A DNA stretch of 64,000 nucleotides from Lysobacterales bacterium 63-13 (lineage in GTDB: Bacteria > Pseudomonadota > Gammaproteobacteria > Xanthomonadales > Rhodanobacteraceae): positions 1-64,000 of the forward strand of contig MKWR01000017.1 in the NCBI GenBank assembly GCA_001899855.1, written 5' to 3'. The position numbers and the translations under genes are program-made. The notes under the pieces were generated by a model. That model did no database searches. It was given only the letters and a program-made list of their open reading frames with translations, and was not told the DNA's origin. Positions 10,360-20,684 of the stretch are shown one piece after another (position 1 is the stretch's first letter; the number at the start of each line of letters is the position of its first letter).

Positions 10360-10382
10360 CATTGTTCCTCGGTAGCCGCACA

Positions 10383-11798
10383 ATGCAGGGCACGCATGCG
10401 GGTGACAGCGACACCATGGCCGGGCCGATCGGAGTTTGGCTGCTGGTGTCGCTGGGGTTCTGCATTTCCCTGGCCTTGCTCTATCCCGGCCATTATCCGT
10501 TCGATTCCGCCTATCAATACTGGCAGGCACGCAGCGGCGAGTTTTCCAACATCACGCCGGTGCCCATGATCGGTGTCTGGTCATTGCTGCTGGCCGCCTT
10601 TGGAAATCCGGCCAGCCTGCTGTGCCTGAATCTCGGCATGTTCTGGGCCGGCATGGGCTGGTGCCTTGCTGCCAGGAAGCTCTCGTTCGGCTGGCTCCTG
10701 GTCGTGGTGCTGGCGGGCGGCCTGAGTCCGCTGGTACTCGTGCAGATGGCGCATCTCCTTTCCGATGCGCACATGACGGCCGTGCTCGTGCTGGCCATGG
10801 GATTGCTCGCAAGGCATCGCCCAGGCCGGTCACCTTCGGGCATCTGCATGGCCCTGGCCTTGATCGTCTACGCGGGTTGCATCCGGCAGAACTCCCTTGT
10901 CGCGGTGGTCCCGCTGGGTGCCACCGCGGCATGGATGATGTCGACGTTGGCCACCTCGCGATATCGCCTCGTGCTTGCCGGTGCCCTTGCAACCGCCTTG
11001 ATCGGCGTGGCGGCAAGCATTGCTTTCGATCGCGCCCTCGCCGACGAGCGCCGTTCCTTGTGGCCCATGCTGGCATTGTGGGATCTGGCCGCCGTGTCGG
11101 TGGCCACAGACCAGTTGCTGCTGCCGCACTTCACCCACGGTGCGGGACTGGACGTGCAGGAACTTCGCGACAGCGGGGCCTTCGATCCCTCCTCTGCGAC
11201 GCATTTGTTTGCCCGCTCGCGCTCCGGTATCGGCAGCGGATTCATACGCCCCTATGCCGCCGCGCAACAACGGCAGCTGGCCGCCGCCTGGTGGTCGGCG
11301 CTGCGCGAGCATCCGCGCGAATACCTTGCCCATCGATTGAGGACGACCCAACTGGTGTTCGGCAGGCACGATGGGGCGACTGCAGGGCTGGCCTATTACA
11401 CCGATCGCTCCAGCTACCGCGACAATCCGCCATTGCCGGAAATCCTCAATCCACGCGCCCATCAGGGGTTGCTCGATATGGCGGCGCGCCTGCGACCGAC
11501 CTGGATCTTCAGTGCATGGCCGTACCTGCTGGCCCATCTCGCCGTGCTGATCCTCGCCTGGCGAGGCCGTCAGGATCCACGGGCGGCGCTGGTTCTTGGC
11601 GTGACCTCCAGCGCGCTCGTATATGCCGCCAGCTTCATCATCCTTGCACCGAGCGCGGAGCTGCGCTTCGTGACCTGGCCGATTGTTTCCGCAACGCTGG
11701 CCATTGTGCTGTGGTTCGCGCCCATGCAGGCCCGGCACCCGGACGCGCAGTCGGGCGGCGCACCTCGATCAGTCCCGGCGCGGTCCGCCGCCGGTTGA
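10383..11798 (+). CDS. Polytopic membrane protein, hypothetical (possible GT-C-like)
   Basis: Long hydrophobic ORF with multiple predicted TM segments; ATG at 10383 preferred over TTG at 10362. Confidence 0.7.
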   Translation: MQGTHAGDSDTMAGPIGVWLLVSLGFCISLALLYPGHYPFDSAYQYWQARSGEFSNITPVPMIGVWSLLLAAFGNPASLLCLNLGMFWAGMGWCLAARKLSFGWLLVVVLAGGLSPLVLVQMAHLLSDAHMTAVLVLAMGLLARHRPGRSPSGICMALALIVYAGCIRQNSLVAVVPLGATAAWMMSTLATSRYRLVLAGALATALIGVAASIAFDRALADERRSLWPMLALWDLAAVSVATDQLLLPHFTHGAGLDVQELRDSGAFDPSSATHLFARSRSGIGSGFIRPYAAAQQRQLAAAWWSALREHPREYLAHRLRTTQLVFGRHDGATAGLAYYTDRSSYRDNPPLPEILNPRAHQGLLDMAARLRPTWIFSAWPYLLAHLAVLILAWRGRQDPRAALVLGVTSSALVYAASFIILAPSAELRFVTWPIVSATLAIVLWFAPMQARHPDAQSGGAPRSVPARSAAG

Positions 11799-12074
11799 TC
11801 GGGCCGGCAAACGCGGCGGCCTCGATCCTCTCCTGTTCTCGCCCGCGCCCGAAGCATCGGCATGCAGCCAAATCCGCATCGCCACCGCGCCTGCGCCGGA
11901 TGCTGCAGCGCAAGGCTGTGATGCCCGCGCAGGCACGGCTATACTCGACCGGATAGGGATGCCTTGATCCCTGCCTCGTTCCGGCCATGACCGGAAGGAG
12001 GCATGCGCATCACGAGCATCCATGGTGGGGTTTTCAGTGGTCCTTGTCCTTTGCTTGCCTGCTCCCTGGGAGGA

Positions 12075-14147
12075 ATGATGTTGCAGCAACATGGTTTACT
12101 GTTTTCATTGATTTGCGCGGGTGTCGCCCTTGTCTATGGCGCATGGTCGATCCGCTGGATCCTCTCCAAGCCGGCCGGCAACGAGCGCATGCAGGAGATC
12201 GCCGCGGCGATCCAGCTGGGTGCGCGGGCCTACCTCAACCGCCAGTACATGACGATTTCGGTTGTCGGCGTGGTCCTCTTCCTTGCGATCGGGCTTGCCC
12301 TCAACTGGCTGACGGCGATCGGCTTCGCCATCGGCGCCATCCTCTCCGGCCTCGCCGGCTATATCGGCATGAACGTCTCGGTCCGAGCCAACGTGCGCAC
12401 CGCCGAAGCGGCACGCAGCGGCATCGCCGCAGCTCTGGCAGTTGCTTTTCGCGGCGGCGCGATCACCGGAATGCTCGTGGTCGGCCTTGGCCTGCTGGGC
12501 GTCGCCGGCTATTTCGTCCTGCTGGCGAAACTGGGCTACGCCTCCGACCAGGCCTTGCACGCGCTGATCGGCCTGGCCTTCGGATCATCGCTGATCTCGA
12601 TCTTCGCCCGCCTCGGCGGCGGCATCTTCACCAAGGGTGCGGACGTCGGCGCGGATCTGGTCGGCAAGGTTGAAGCCGGCATCCCGGAGGACGATCCGCG
12701 CAACCCGGCGGTGATCGCCGACAACGTCGGTGACAACGTCGGCGACTGCGCCGGCATGGCCGCCGACCTGTTCGAGACCTACGCAGTGACCCTGATCGCG
12801 ACCATGCTGCTCGGCGGCGTCATGTTTGCCGGCAACCCGAATGCCGTGCTGTATCCGATCGTGCTTGGCGGCGTTTCCATCCTTGCCTCGATCATCGGCA
12901 CGTTCTTCGTCAGGACCAGCGAAGGCGGCAAGATCATGAATGCCCTGTACAAGGGAGTCATCGTCTCGGCCGTGCTCTCGGCGATTGCCTTCTGGTTCGT
13001 CACCCACGAACTCTTTCCGACCGGCCTCGATGTCGGCAACGGCGTCAGCATTTCCTCGAACAGCATCTTCTACTGCTCGCTGGTTGGCCTGATCCTGACC
13101 GGTGCCATGGTCGTCATCACCGAGTACTACACGGCCACCGAATATGGCCCGGTTCGCCATATCGCCAAGGCATCGACCACCGGACATGCAACCAACATCA
13201 TTGCCGGCATCGGAATTTCGATGAAGTCGACGGCATGGCCGGTGCTTTCCGTGTGCGTGGCCATCTGGGCTGCCTACTTCTTTGGCGGCCTGTACGGCAT
13301 TGCCGTCGCCGCCACGGCAATGCTGTCGATGACCGGCATGATCGTCGCCCTCGATGCCTACGGCCCGATCACCGACAACGCCGGCGGCATCGCCGAGATG
13401 GCCGAGCTGCCAAGCGAAGTGCGCGCCGTGACGGATCCGCTGGATGCGGTCGGCAACACGACCAAGGCCGTGACCAAGGGCTACGCGATCGGTTCGGCCG
13501 GCCTCGCCGCGCTGGTGCTGTTTGCCGACTACACGCACAAGCTCGCCGTGGAACACCCCGACAACATCTACACCTTCGACATCTCCAACCACTACGTGAT
13601 CATCGGCCTGCTCATCGGCGGCCTGATTCCGTACCTGTTTGGCGCCATGGCGATGGAGGCGGTCGGTCGCGCGGCAGGCAGCGTGGTCGAGGAAGTGCGC
13701 CGCCAGTTCCGCGAGATCAAGGGCATCATGGAAGGCACGACCAAGCCCGACTATTCGCGTGCGGTCGACCTGCTGACCAAATCGGCAATCAAGGAAATGA
13801 TGGTTCCGTCCCTGCTGCCCGTGCTCGTGCCCGTGATTGTCGGTTTCGGCATCGGCTGGATTGCCGGTCCGATGGCCGGTGCCCAGGCCTTGGGCGGCGT
13901 GCTCATCGGCACCATCGTCACCGGCCTGTTCGTGGCGATCTCGATGACCACCGGCGGCGGTGCCTGGGACAATGCCAAGAAGTACATCGAGGATGGCAAC
14001 TTCGGCGGCAAGGGTTCCGAAGCACACAAGGCCGCCGTCACCGGCGACACCGTCGGCGACCCGTACAAGGACACCGCCGGCCCCGCCGTCAACCCGCTGA
14101 TCAAGATCATCAACATCGTCGCCCTGTTGCTGGTGCCGCTGCTCTGA
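12075..14147 (+). CDS. hppA: Membrane-bound H+-translocating pyrophosphatase, K+-independent type predicted
   Basis: [57 protein letters not shown] (Lys at the K+-independence position). Confidence 0.96.
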   Translation: MMLQQHGLLFSLICAGVALVYGAWSIRWILSKPAGNERMQEIAAAIQLGARAYLNRQYMTISVVGVVLFLAIGLALNWLTAIGFAIGAILSGLAGYIGMNVSVRANVRTAEAARSGIAAALAVAFRGGAITGMLVVGLGLLGVAGYFVLLAKLGYASDQALHALIGLAFGSSLISIFARLGGGIFTKGADVGADLVGKVEAGIPEDDPRNPAVIADNVGDNVGDCAGMAADLFETYAVTLIATMLLGGVMFAGNPNAVLYPIVLGGVSILASIIGTFFVRTSEGGKIMNALYKGVIVSAVLSAIAFWFVTHELFPTGLDVGNGVSISSNSIFYCSLVGLILTGAMVVITEYYTATEYGPVRHIAKASTTGHATNIIAGIGISMKSTAWPVLSVCVAIWAAYFFGGLYGIAVAATAMLSMTGMIVALDAYGPITDNAGGIAEMAELPSEVRAVTDPLDAVGNTTKAVTKGYAIGSAGLAALVLFADYTHKLAVEHPDNIYTFDISNHYVIIGLLIGGLIPYLFGAMAMEAVGRAAGSVVEEVRRQFREIKGIMEGTTKPDYSRAVDLLTKSAIKEMMVPSLLPVLVPVIVGFGIGWIAGPMAGAQALGGVLIGTIVTGLFVAISMTTGGGAWDNAKKYIEDGNFGGKGSEAHKAAVTGDTVGDPYKDTAGPAVNPLIKIINIVALLLVPLL

Positions 14148-14178
14148 TGTGCTGATTGCACGGCTACACCCGCACAAG

Positions 14179-14206
14179 AAAAACCCCCGGATTCCGGGGG
14201 TTTTTT
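14179..14206 (+). terminator. Rho-independent terminator after hppA
   Basis: AAAAACCCCCGGATTCCGGGGGTTTTTT: GC stem plus U-tract. Confidence 0.9.
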
Positions 14207-14354
14207 CTGAACGCAGGTACCACCCGGGAAACCCGTACCGGTCGTCCCGGCTTGCTCAGGAAGGGCCTTCAGGCCCGATGCTCTTCACCGCGTTGCGACA
14301 AGTGCATCGTGGCTGACTCCGCTTGCCGCGAAATCACGATGCATCACGGGCAAA

Positions 14355-15197
14355 TCAGGATTTCCGCGAAACCAGCCCGCGCAACTTGCCCATCGCATCA
14401 CCGAGGCGATTGAAGCGCGCACCCAGCCCGTATTCGCGCTTGAGCATGGCGATGTCTTCCTGTTGACGCGAGGCGATCTGCGACTCCCAGCGCCGCTTGA
14501 CCTCATCGTGATGGACGCGGGCGCGCAATTGGCTGCGGTAATCCTCGGGCAGCACTTCGCGCAACAGTTCGGTCGGCTCGCGCATCAGATAGCGACCGAT
14601 CTGGTCATACAGTGCCTCGCTGACCTGATCCGACGCAACCGTCTTCACCGCCGTGGCGAAGTCGTCGAAATTCGTGAAGCTCATGCGCAACTGGCCAGTC
14701 GCGGCATCGGCGCTGAACACGGCGGTCAGCGGCACGCGGCCCTTCGCCTTGAAGGTTGCCCCGACGATTTCACCAGACGCATCCTTGCTCGCCGCCAAAG
14801 GCGCACCCAGGCGATGGCGCTGGAACAGCGCCGAAACGGCTCGCACGCGCGCCGAGCCCTCGACCTGCACGTTCGGGCATTCCGAACTCGCCACGGTGGC
14901 AAAGAATGCCAGGGTGATTTCCCTGGAAGACGGCTGGCGCGCCTCGCGAACGTCGTATTCGTGCTCGACATAGGCCACGACATCACCGTAGCCGGCCAGC
15001 GCATGGCGGATGGCGATCTTCGGTTGCAGTTGCTTGAGCTTGGTCACCAGTTCGGTGAGATAGGCGAACAGCTTGCCCATGGCCGGCTCCAGCGCCGTGC
15101 GATACGCCGTCTCGCGCGCAGCCTTCAGCGCAGCCGCGTCGTCGTCGTTCGACTTGCGCCGTTGCGCTTCACTTTCAAGTTCGTCCAGCAATCCCAC
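14355..15197 (-). CDS. Hypothetical protein
   Basis: 280-aa ORF MGLLDELESEAQRRKSNDDDAAALKAARETAYRTALEPAMGKLFAYLTELV...; coiled-coil-like N-terminus. Confidence 0.75.
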   Translation of the reverse strand: MGLLDELESEAQRRKSNDDDAAALKAARETAYRTALEPAMGKLFAYLTELVTKLKQLQPKIAIRHALAGYGDVVAYVEHEYDVREARQPSSREITLAFFATVASSECPNVQVEGSARVRAVSALFQRHRLGAPLAASKDASGEIVGATFKAKGRVPLTAVFSADAATGQLRMSFTNFDDFATAVKTVASDQVSEALYDQIGRYLMREPTELLREVLPEDYRSQLRARVHHDEVKRRWESQIASRQQEDIAMLKREYGLGARFNRLGDAMGKLRGLVSRKS

Positions 15198-15445
15198 GAT
15201 CTGCCCCCTGCCGATGGCGTACAGCCTGCTGCGGAATCATCGCCCGTGACCATGTGGTGCAAGGTGTCCGCCTGCCGCATCCGCCCGTGGACGATAGCCC
15301 CGACCCATCAGCGAAGCAAGATTCAAGGCCGTACAGCCGCATGCCGCCCATGCGGGCGTTGCCCACCCACTGCGCCCGGATTCCCGGAATACTGAGGCCA
15401 GCCCCGATACAATCCCCGGTTCCCATACCGCCACGAACTCCGTCC

Positions 15446-16381
15446 ATGCACGCAGCGGCCGAATCAGTACTTGTCCTTGGCTCGGCCGGCTTCATCGGTT
15501 CCGCCCTGTGCACGCACCTGGCAAGGCAGGGCCATCATGTCCACGCACTCGGGCGCTCGCAGGCCGATGGCAACCAGGCCGGCATCACCCACATGCGCGG
15601 CTCGATCGAGGATCGCCACCTGCTTCGCGATGCGCTGGGCAAGTGCAATCGGGTTGTCTATGCCGCGTCGATGACGACGCCCGGCGTTTCGGCGCGGGAT
15701 CCCTCGCTGGAGGTGCTCGGCAACCTGCTGCCGCTGACGCGCCTGCTCGAATGCGCTGCCGAATTTCCCGGGCGCCGCATCGTCTACCTGTCCTCGGGCG
15801 GCGCCATCTACGGTGACGAGGCGGCCAATGCCGTCGAATCCAGGCCGCTTCGCCCGCGCTCCTACTATGGCGCCGGCAAGGCTGCCGCCGAGGCTTTCCT
15901 GCACGCCTGCGTGGCAACGGGTGACTGCTCGGCGGTCATCCTGCGACCGAGCAATCTCTATGGCCCGGGTCAGCGTGTGACCAAGGGATTCGCCATCGTG
16001 CCGACCATGTTCGACCGCGCCAGCGACGGCAAGGCATTCCAGATCTGGGGCGATGGCTCGACCGTTCGTGACTATTGCTATATCGATGACCTTGTCGAAG
16101 CGGTGACTGCCGCGTTGTTCTCACCACTGCAGCGCCAAGTCAATGTGTACAATGTCTCCAGTGGCCAGACGGCATCCATCCTCGAACTGATCGATGCCTG
16201 CCAGATCGCCAGCGGTCGCAGCATAAACGTGGAATTCAAACCGGCGCGTGGCGTCGACGTGGCCTGTGTTTCACCTTCTCATCAGCTGATCGCAGATGAG
16301 CTGGGCTGGACGGCACACGTCGACCTCGCCAGCGGATTGCGAAGAACCTGGGCCTGGCACCAATCATCAACGCTTGCCTGA
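15446..16381 (+). CDS. NAD-dependent epimerase/dehydratase (nucleotide-sugar type)
   Basis: ESVLVLGSAGFIGSALCTHL; YLSSGGAIYG; SYYGAGKAAAE; start chosen at MHAAAESV. Confidence 0.92.
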   Translation: MHAAAESVLVLGSAGFIGSALCTHLARQGHHVHALGRSQADGNQAGITHMRGSIEDRHLLRDALGKCNRVVYAASMTTPGVSARDPSLEVLGNLLPLTRLLECAAEFPGRRIVYLSSGGAIYGDEAANAVESRPLRPRSYYGAGKAAAEAFLHACVATGDCSAVILRPSNLYGPGQRVTKGFAIVPTMFDRASDGKAFQIWGDGSTVRDYCYIDDLVEAVTAALFSPLQRQVNVYNVSSGQTASILELIDACQIASGRSINVEFKPARGVDVACVSPSHQLIADELGWTAHVDLASGLRRTWAWHQSSTLA

Positions 16382-16404
16382 ACCACCCATCGAGACCTGG
16401 CCAA

Positions 16405-17379
16405 ATGTTTCATCCAAGCATGCCCCCTGAAATCGACGTCACCGTGGTCGTGCCCGTGTTCGGCGGCAGCGACGCCCTGGCGGAACTGCATCAGCGCCTT
16501 GCCGCCAGCATGGCGAAAGCCGGATTGTCCTGGGAGTTGATCCTCGTCGATGATCGCGGACGCCCGCAATCCTGGCCGGCAATCCGTGCACTGGCGAACA
16601 ACTCCAAGGAAGTGACCGGACTGCGCCTGAGCCGCAATTTCGGCCAGCACGCCGCGACCATCTGCGGCATCGAGCACGCACGGGGGCGCTGGATCATCAC
16701 CATGGATGATGATCTGGAGCATCCGCCCGAAGCCATCGCCTCGATGCTCGAAGCCGGCAGCGAGGAAACGCCCCTGGTCTACGGGCTGTTCCCGCGCCGC
16801 ACCCATTCCGGCGCGCGCAACCTCAGTTCGGAACTGATGCGCTGGACGCTCAAGCGCGCGTTTCCCGAACTCAATGAACACTACTCGTCGTTCCGCGCCA
16901 TCCATGCACCGCTGGCCCGCCAATTGACCGGATTCCGCCTCGCCCGACCCTACATCGACGGCATGCTGTCGTGGATGACCTCGTCGGCGAAGACTGTCGA
17001 AGTCACCCACGGCGAACGCGAATACGGCGAGAGCGCCTACACCTGGCGCAAGCTGATCTCGCATGCGCTCAACATCTTCGTGACGTTCTCGCATCTGCCG
17101 CTGCGCATCGCCAGCTACGGCGGTGCGGCAATCGCGGCAATCAGCTTCCTCTACATGATGTACGTGGTGTACGGCTATTTCAGCGGCCAAATCACCAACC
17201 CCGGCTACACCTCGCTGATGTCGGTCATCCTCTTCGCCTGCGGCATCCAGTTGCTGATCCTCGGCATCATTGGCGAGTATCTTGGGCGACTGATGGGCGC
17301 AACCTATCGCAAGCCGGTTTATCTGGTGGAAACAAGACTGAGCTCCCGCGCGCAGCCCGGTTCGGATGAAACCTTGTGA
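16405..17379 (+). CDS. Glycosyltransferase family 2 (polyprenyl-phosphate sugar transferase-like)
   Basis: VTVVVPVFGGSDAL; GLRLSRNFGQHAATICGIEHARGRWIITMDDDLEHPPEAI; two C-terminal TM helices. Confidence 0.93.
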   Translation: MFHPSMPPEIDVTVVVPVFGGSDALAELHQRLAASMAKAGLSWELILVDDRGRPQSWPAIRALANNSKEVTGLRLSRNFGQHAATICGIEHARGRWIITMDDDLEHPPEAIASMLEAGSEETPLVYGLFPRRTHSGARNLSSELMRWTLKRAFPELNEHYSSFRAIHAPLARQLTGFRLARPYIDGMLSWMTSSAKTVEVTHGEREYGESAYTWRKLISHALNIFVTFSHLPLRIASYGGAAIAAISFLYMMYVVYGYFSGQITNPGYTSLMSVILFACGIQLLILGIIGEYLGRLMGATYRKPVYLVETRLSSRAQPGSDETL

Positions 17380-17804
17380 ACCCGGAGCCTGCTTCACGCA
17401 ATGACGTGGCACCGGTTGAGCACGTGCAGCGGCATCGGAAAATGGCGGGAGAATTCCTGCGCTTCCTGATCATGGGCGGCACCAACACGATTGTTGCCTA
17501 CGCGATCTACCTGCTGCTGCTGCAATGGATGCGTTACGAAATCGCCTACTCGATCGGCTACGCCGTCGGCATCGTCCTGGCCTATGCCCTGAGTGCCGCG
17601 TTCGTGTTTCGCCAACCCATGCGCAGGCGCTCGGCGATACGATTTCCGCTGGTCTACCTGGCCCAGTTCCTGATCAGCCTGGGACTGCTTCGCCTCGCCG
17701 TCGAGGTCATCCACATCCCGCAATGGCTGGCATTCGCCTTCGTTGTCATCTTGACCATCCCGGTGACGTTCCTGCTTTCACGCTGGGTTCTGCGCTCCGG
17801 CTGA
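17376..17804 (+). CDS. GtrA family protein
   Basis: GEFLRFLIMGGTNTIVAYAIYLLLL..., four TM; GTG start overlapping the upstream stop (GTGA). Confidence 0.88.
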   Translation: MNPEPASRNDVAPVEHVQRHRKMAGEFLRFLIMGGTNTIVAYAIYLLLLQWMRYEIAYSIGYAVGIVLAYALSAAFVFRQPMRRRSAIRFPLVYLAQFLISLGLLRLAVEVIHIPQWLAFAFVVILTIPVTFLLSRWVLRSG

Positions 17805-18515
17805 TTCCGATCCCAGCGGGCGACGTCCGCAAACGACGTACTGCGCACCGAGCGGCAACCAGCGCAGCAGGCGATCAAACCGACGCGCCCACGGACGATC
17901 AAACGGCATGAAGAAAAGATATCGGCGCGTGACGATCTCGAAACCCTGATCGCGCAGTAATTGCCGGACCTTGCCAGCCCGCAGCAGCACGGCATCATGA
18001 TCGAACGGGCAACGCCAGACCGCCCAGCGCGTCATTGGATTTATCGGGTTGTGCTCATACACGGCGAACAGCCCTCCCGGCCTGGTCACCCGCCAGGCCT
18101 CGGCGACAAACGAAGGCCATTGATCGGGTGGGACGTGATGCATGACACATGCAGTGTTGCAGAAATCAAAAGATCCGGATGGAAACGGTATCACTCCATC
18201 GTGCTGTACCCGATAGTCGACATCTGCGTTTGACTTGCGTGCGACATCAATGGCTTCATCCGAAACATCCACAGCCGAAAGGCACGCCACCATGGGTCGG
18301 ATCCTGGGGTGCGATACCCCAATACCGCAGCCGATATCGAGACATTCCGACTTGCCTGGCGCCCATGTTGAATGGCTGCGCAGCAATTCCAGCATGTCTT
18401 CGACCTTGCCACGCGCGAACATGTCCACGTCCAAACCGGAAAATGCGATGGACTCGTTGACATCTTGCCGATAATTGGAAGGAAAACTCTCCGATGCCCA
18501 GCGATTGTCACTCAT
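17778..18515 (-). CDS. Class I SAM-dependent methyltransferase
   Basis: CLDIGCGIGVSHPRI; FDFCNTACVMHHVPPDQW; VTRPGGLFAVYEHNP. Confidence 0.9.
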   Translation of the reverse strand: MSDNRWASESFPSNYRQDVNESIAFSGLDVDMFARGKVEDMLELLRSHSTWAPGKSECLDIGCGIGVSHPRIRPMVACLSAVDVSDEAIDVARKSNADVDYRVQHDGVIPFPSGSFDFCNTACVMHHVPPDQWPSFVAEAWRVTRPGGLFAVYEHNPINPMTRWAVWRCPFDHDAVLLRAGKVRQLLRDQGFEIVTRRYLFFMPFDRPWARRFDRLLRWLPLGAQYVVCGRRPLGSESAGAQNPA

Positions 18516-18626
18516 TGGCTTCGTGTGCCGGTTGTTTGCAAAATTGACTGCCTGGACGAAACTACCCGTCGGGGCAATGCCAAGCATATCCAATTTCCAC
18601 TGATCCTATTGAAAGGAGTTTTTTGA

Positions 18627-20570
18627 TTGAGCACTTCAAGTACCGACTTTCAATTGGAAATCAACCGGATGTGGCGGTGGTTGGGTGTACTTGTCTGGAT
18701 CTCTGTCGCCATGGCAACCCTCGCGCATTTCCATGACCGACTCTACTCGACAAGCATCGATGTCGGATTGCACGGCACTCTGGTTGCCCGGCTCATGGAG
18801 AGCTCGAATCTGCCGGCCGTCGACGAAAACCTGTCGATGATGGCGACTTATCCACGCATTGCCCATGCCATCGCCTCTGCGGTAGGAGCGGAAGTCGATT
18901 CGGCTCTGGAAGGCATGCAATACATCGCCTATCTCTCCGTCTTCCTCTTGTGGTCGGCGATTGGATTCGCCTTTCTTCGACTTCCGCCTCGAACCCGTCT
19001 CGTTGCGTTCAGCGCATTGGCCATGATGCTGCTGGCCAATCGACAATGGTTCGAGCTGGAAATTTTCGGCAGCGAATTGGTTGCCACCTATTTCTTTGCA
19101 CACTTTGTCGCACAGGCGCTCGCGCTGTGCCTGCTTGTCTGCGCCATCCAGCTGGAATGGCGCAGGCCTGATTCAGTCGAAAACCTCCTCGTTCTCGGGT
19201 TGGGCGGCGCACTGCTCACCAGTGTCCACCTGTTGCCTGCGGTTGAGCTGATTGGAACACTCGGTGTGCTGGTGCTGTTGAATGCAATAACCGATTCCAG
19301 GGAAAAGCGAACACGAAGCCTCCTCGCCGGGGCTGGCATCAGCCTTTTCAGCCTCGGCCTGATGGTGGTCAACCCTGATTTCCTTGCCATGTACCGGGTC
19401 AGCTCCAACAACGGACTGATGCTGCTGAAATACATTCACAGTATCCGCGGCATGGCCGTGCTGGCTGTCGGAGTCGCCTTGTTTTCGCTTGGCCTCATCG
19501 CCCTCTGGTGGCGAAAGCAAAAAGTGGCAGTCACTTACGAAGGACTCCTGCTCAAGTATTTCGGCGCTTTCGGTTTGGCGATTTCCGGATTGTGCGTGAT
19601 CCAGATCGCACTTCTTGTCGGTCTCTCGAAAGGCTCTGAGTACGCGTGCTTCAAATACGCCAACGCTCTCCAGTCGATGCTTGTTCTCGATTTCATTCTA
19701 CTTGTTGCGCAACTCGGAAAGGATCGCCTCCAAAGCACTGGCAGCGGTCCCGGCGTTTTCGCCCCGAGCGCCTTGGCACTGCTGGCTTGCGTGTGTGTTT
19801 TTTCAAATGGGAGCTTCATCCTCACTGGGAAGATCATCTCGGCCGAGCGAGAGGCCCGGGCATTCGCAAAATCGGCTGGACAACCTGCTCCCGGCACCCA
19901 TGATTTCGCCATCGGAATTGCCGAAATCGGCGGTTTCGGCAATTACCTCGTTTCACGTTTCTCCCTGGGCACGCCCGCGCTGGACGACTCGTTTGAGATC
20001 TTTCAGGGGAAATTCCCGAAAGATGCAACGAGGATCAACCGCATACTGAGCAGCAGCGGCTCAGACCCGTGGGACAGGAAAGACTGCCGCCGAGGCACCG
20101 CTGGTTCGCTGATCGTACTGGATGGTGATTGCGCCTACGCTGGATTCACGACCGTCAATTGCGCCGGCGTGATCGAGTTCGCTTCTAGAGGTGCTCTTGA
20201 CACGGCCAGCAGCGGACTCTCAAAGGCTGAAGTGAATGGCCGATGGAGTGAAGGGTCGTCCGCTACGCTGACCTGCAAAACCGACGGGAATTCCCCCCGC
20301 ATGGCCTATCTTCAGGCCACCGGCTTGGTTACCGAAACGCACCGCCAACGCATGACCGTACGTGTCAACTCAGGCGACCTGCAAAGCGTAGAGTTCAACG
20401 CCCAATCACCCTCGCAACGAGTGCGAATAGCACTCCCCCGTGACCAATCCGCACAATTGGTTTTCCACTTCTCGTTTCCAGATGCGATCGCTCCGAACGC
20501 GCTGGGGATAAACAACGATCTTCGAACGCTTGGCGTCTTCATGTATTCGATGAGTTTCGCAGATGATTGA
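18627..20570 (+). CDS. Large polytopic membrane protein with C-terminal extracytoplasmic domain, hypothetical (possible GT-C family)
   Basis: 647 aa, many hydrophobic segments in the N-terminal ~430 aa, then a soluble beta-rich tail; TTG start with AAGGAG upstream. Confidence 0.7.
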   Translation: MSTSSTDFQLEINRMWRWLGVLVWISVAMATLAHFHDRLYSTSIDVGLHGTLVARLMESSNLPAVDENLSMMATYPRIAHAIASAVGAEVDSALEGMQYIAYLSVFLLWSAIGFAFLRLPPRTRLVAFSALAMMLLANRQWFELEIFGSELVATYFFAHFVAQALALCLLVCAIQLEWRRPDSVENLLVLGLGGALLTSVHLLPAVELIGTLGVLVLLNAITDSREKRTRSLLAGAGISLFSLGLMVVNPDFLAMYRVSSNNGLMLLKYIHSIRGMAVLAVGVALFSLGLIALWWRKQKVAVTYEGLLLKYFGAFGLAISGLCVIQIALLVGLSKGSEYACFKYANALQSMLVLDFILLVAQLGKDRLQSTGSGPGVFAPSALALLACVCVFSNGSFILTGKIISAEREARAFAKSAGQPAPGTHDFAIGIAEIGGFGNYLVSRFSLGTPALDDSFEIFQGKFPKDATRINRILSSSGSDPWDRKDCRRGTAGSLIVLDGDCAYAGFTTVNCAGVIEFASRGALDTASSGLSKAEVNGRWSEGSSATLTCKTDGNSPRMAYLQATGLVTETHRQRMTVRVNSGDLQSVEFNAQSPSQRVRIALPRDQSAQLVFHFSFPDAIAPNALGINNDLRTLGVFMYSMSFADD

Positions 20571-20684
20571 ATACCATGTTCGTTAGCGAAAGCCACGTTG
20601 CACAAGTTGCTCGTATCCCTTGGTCGAACCACCCGCAATAGGTGACCACCACTGGGGGCGTACGACAGCCTTTGGCAAGACTCG

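Noticed and set aside
10436-11956. 506-aa plus-strand ORF overlapping the membrane protein at 10383
   Set aside because: Alternative frame, Arg/Pro/Ala-rich with no hydrophobic pattern; the 10383 frame is the coding one.
11941-12074. Possible fluoride or other riboswitch upstream of hppA (PPases can be fluoride-riboswitch regulated); small hairpin TTCCGG-CCATGA-CCGGAA at 11979-11996
   Set aside because: The conserved crcB-motif sequences were not seen; only a short stem-loop is present.
12585-14177. 530-aa minus-strand ORF
   Set aside because: Antisense to hppA; His/Asp-rich artefact.
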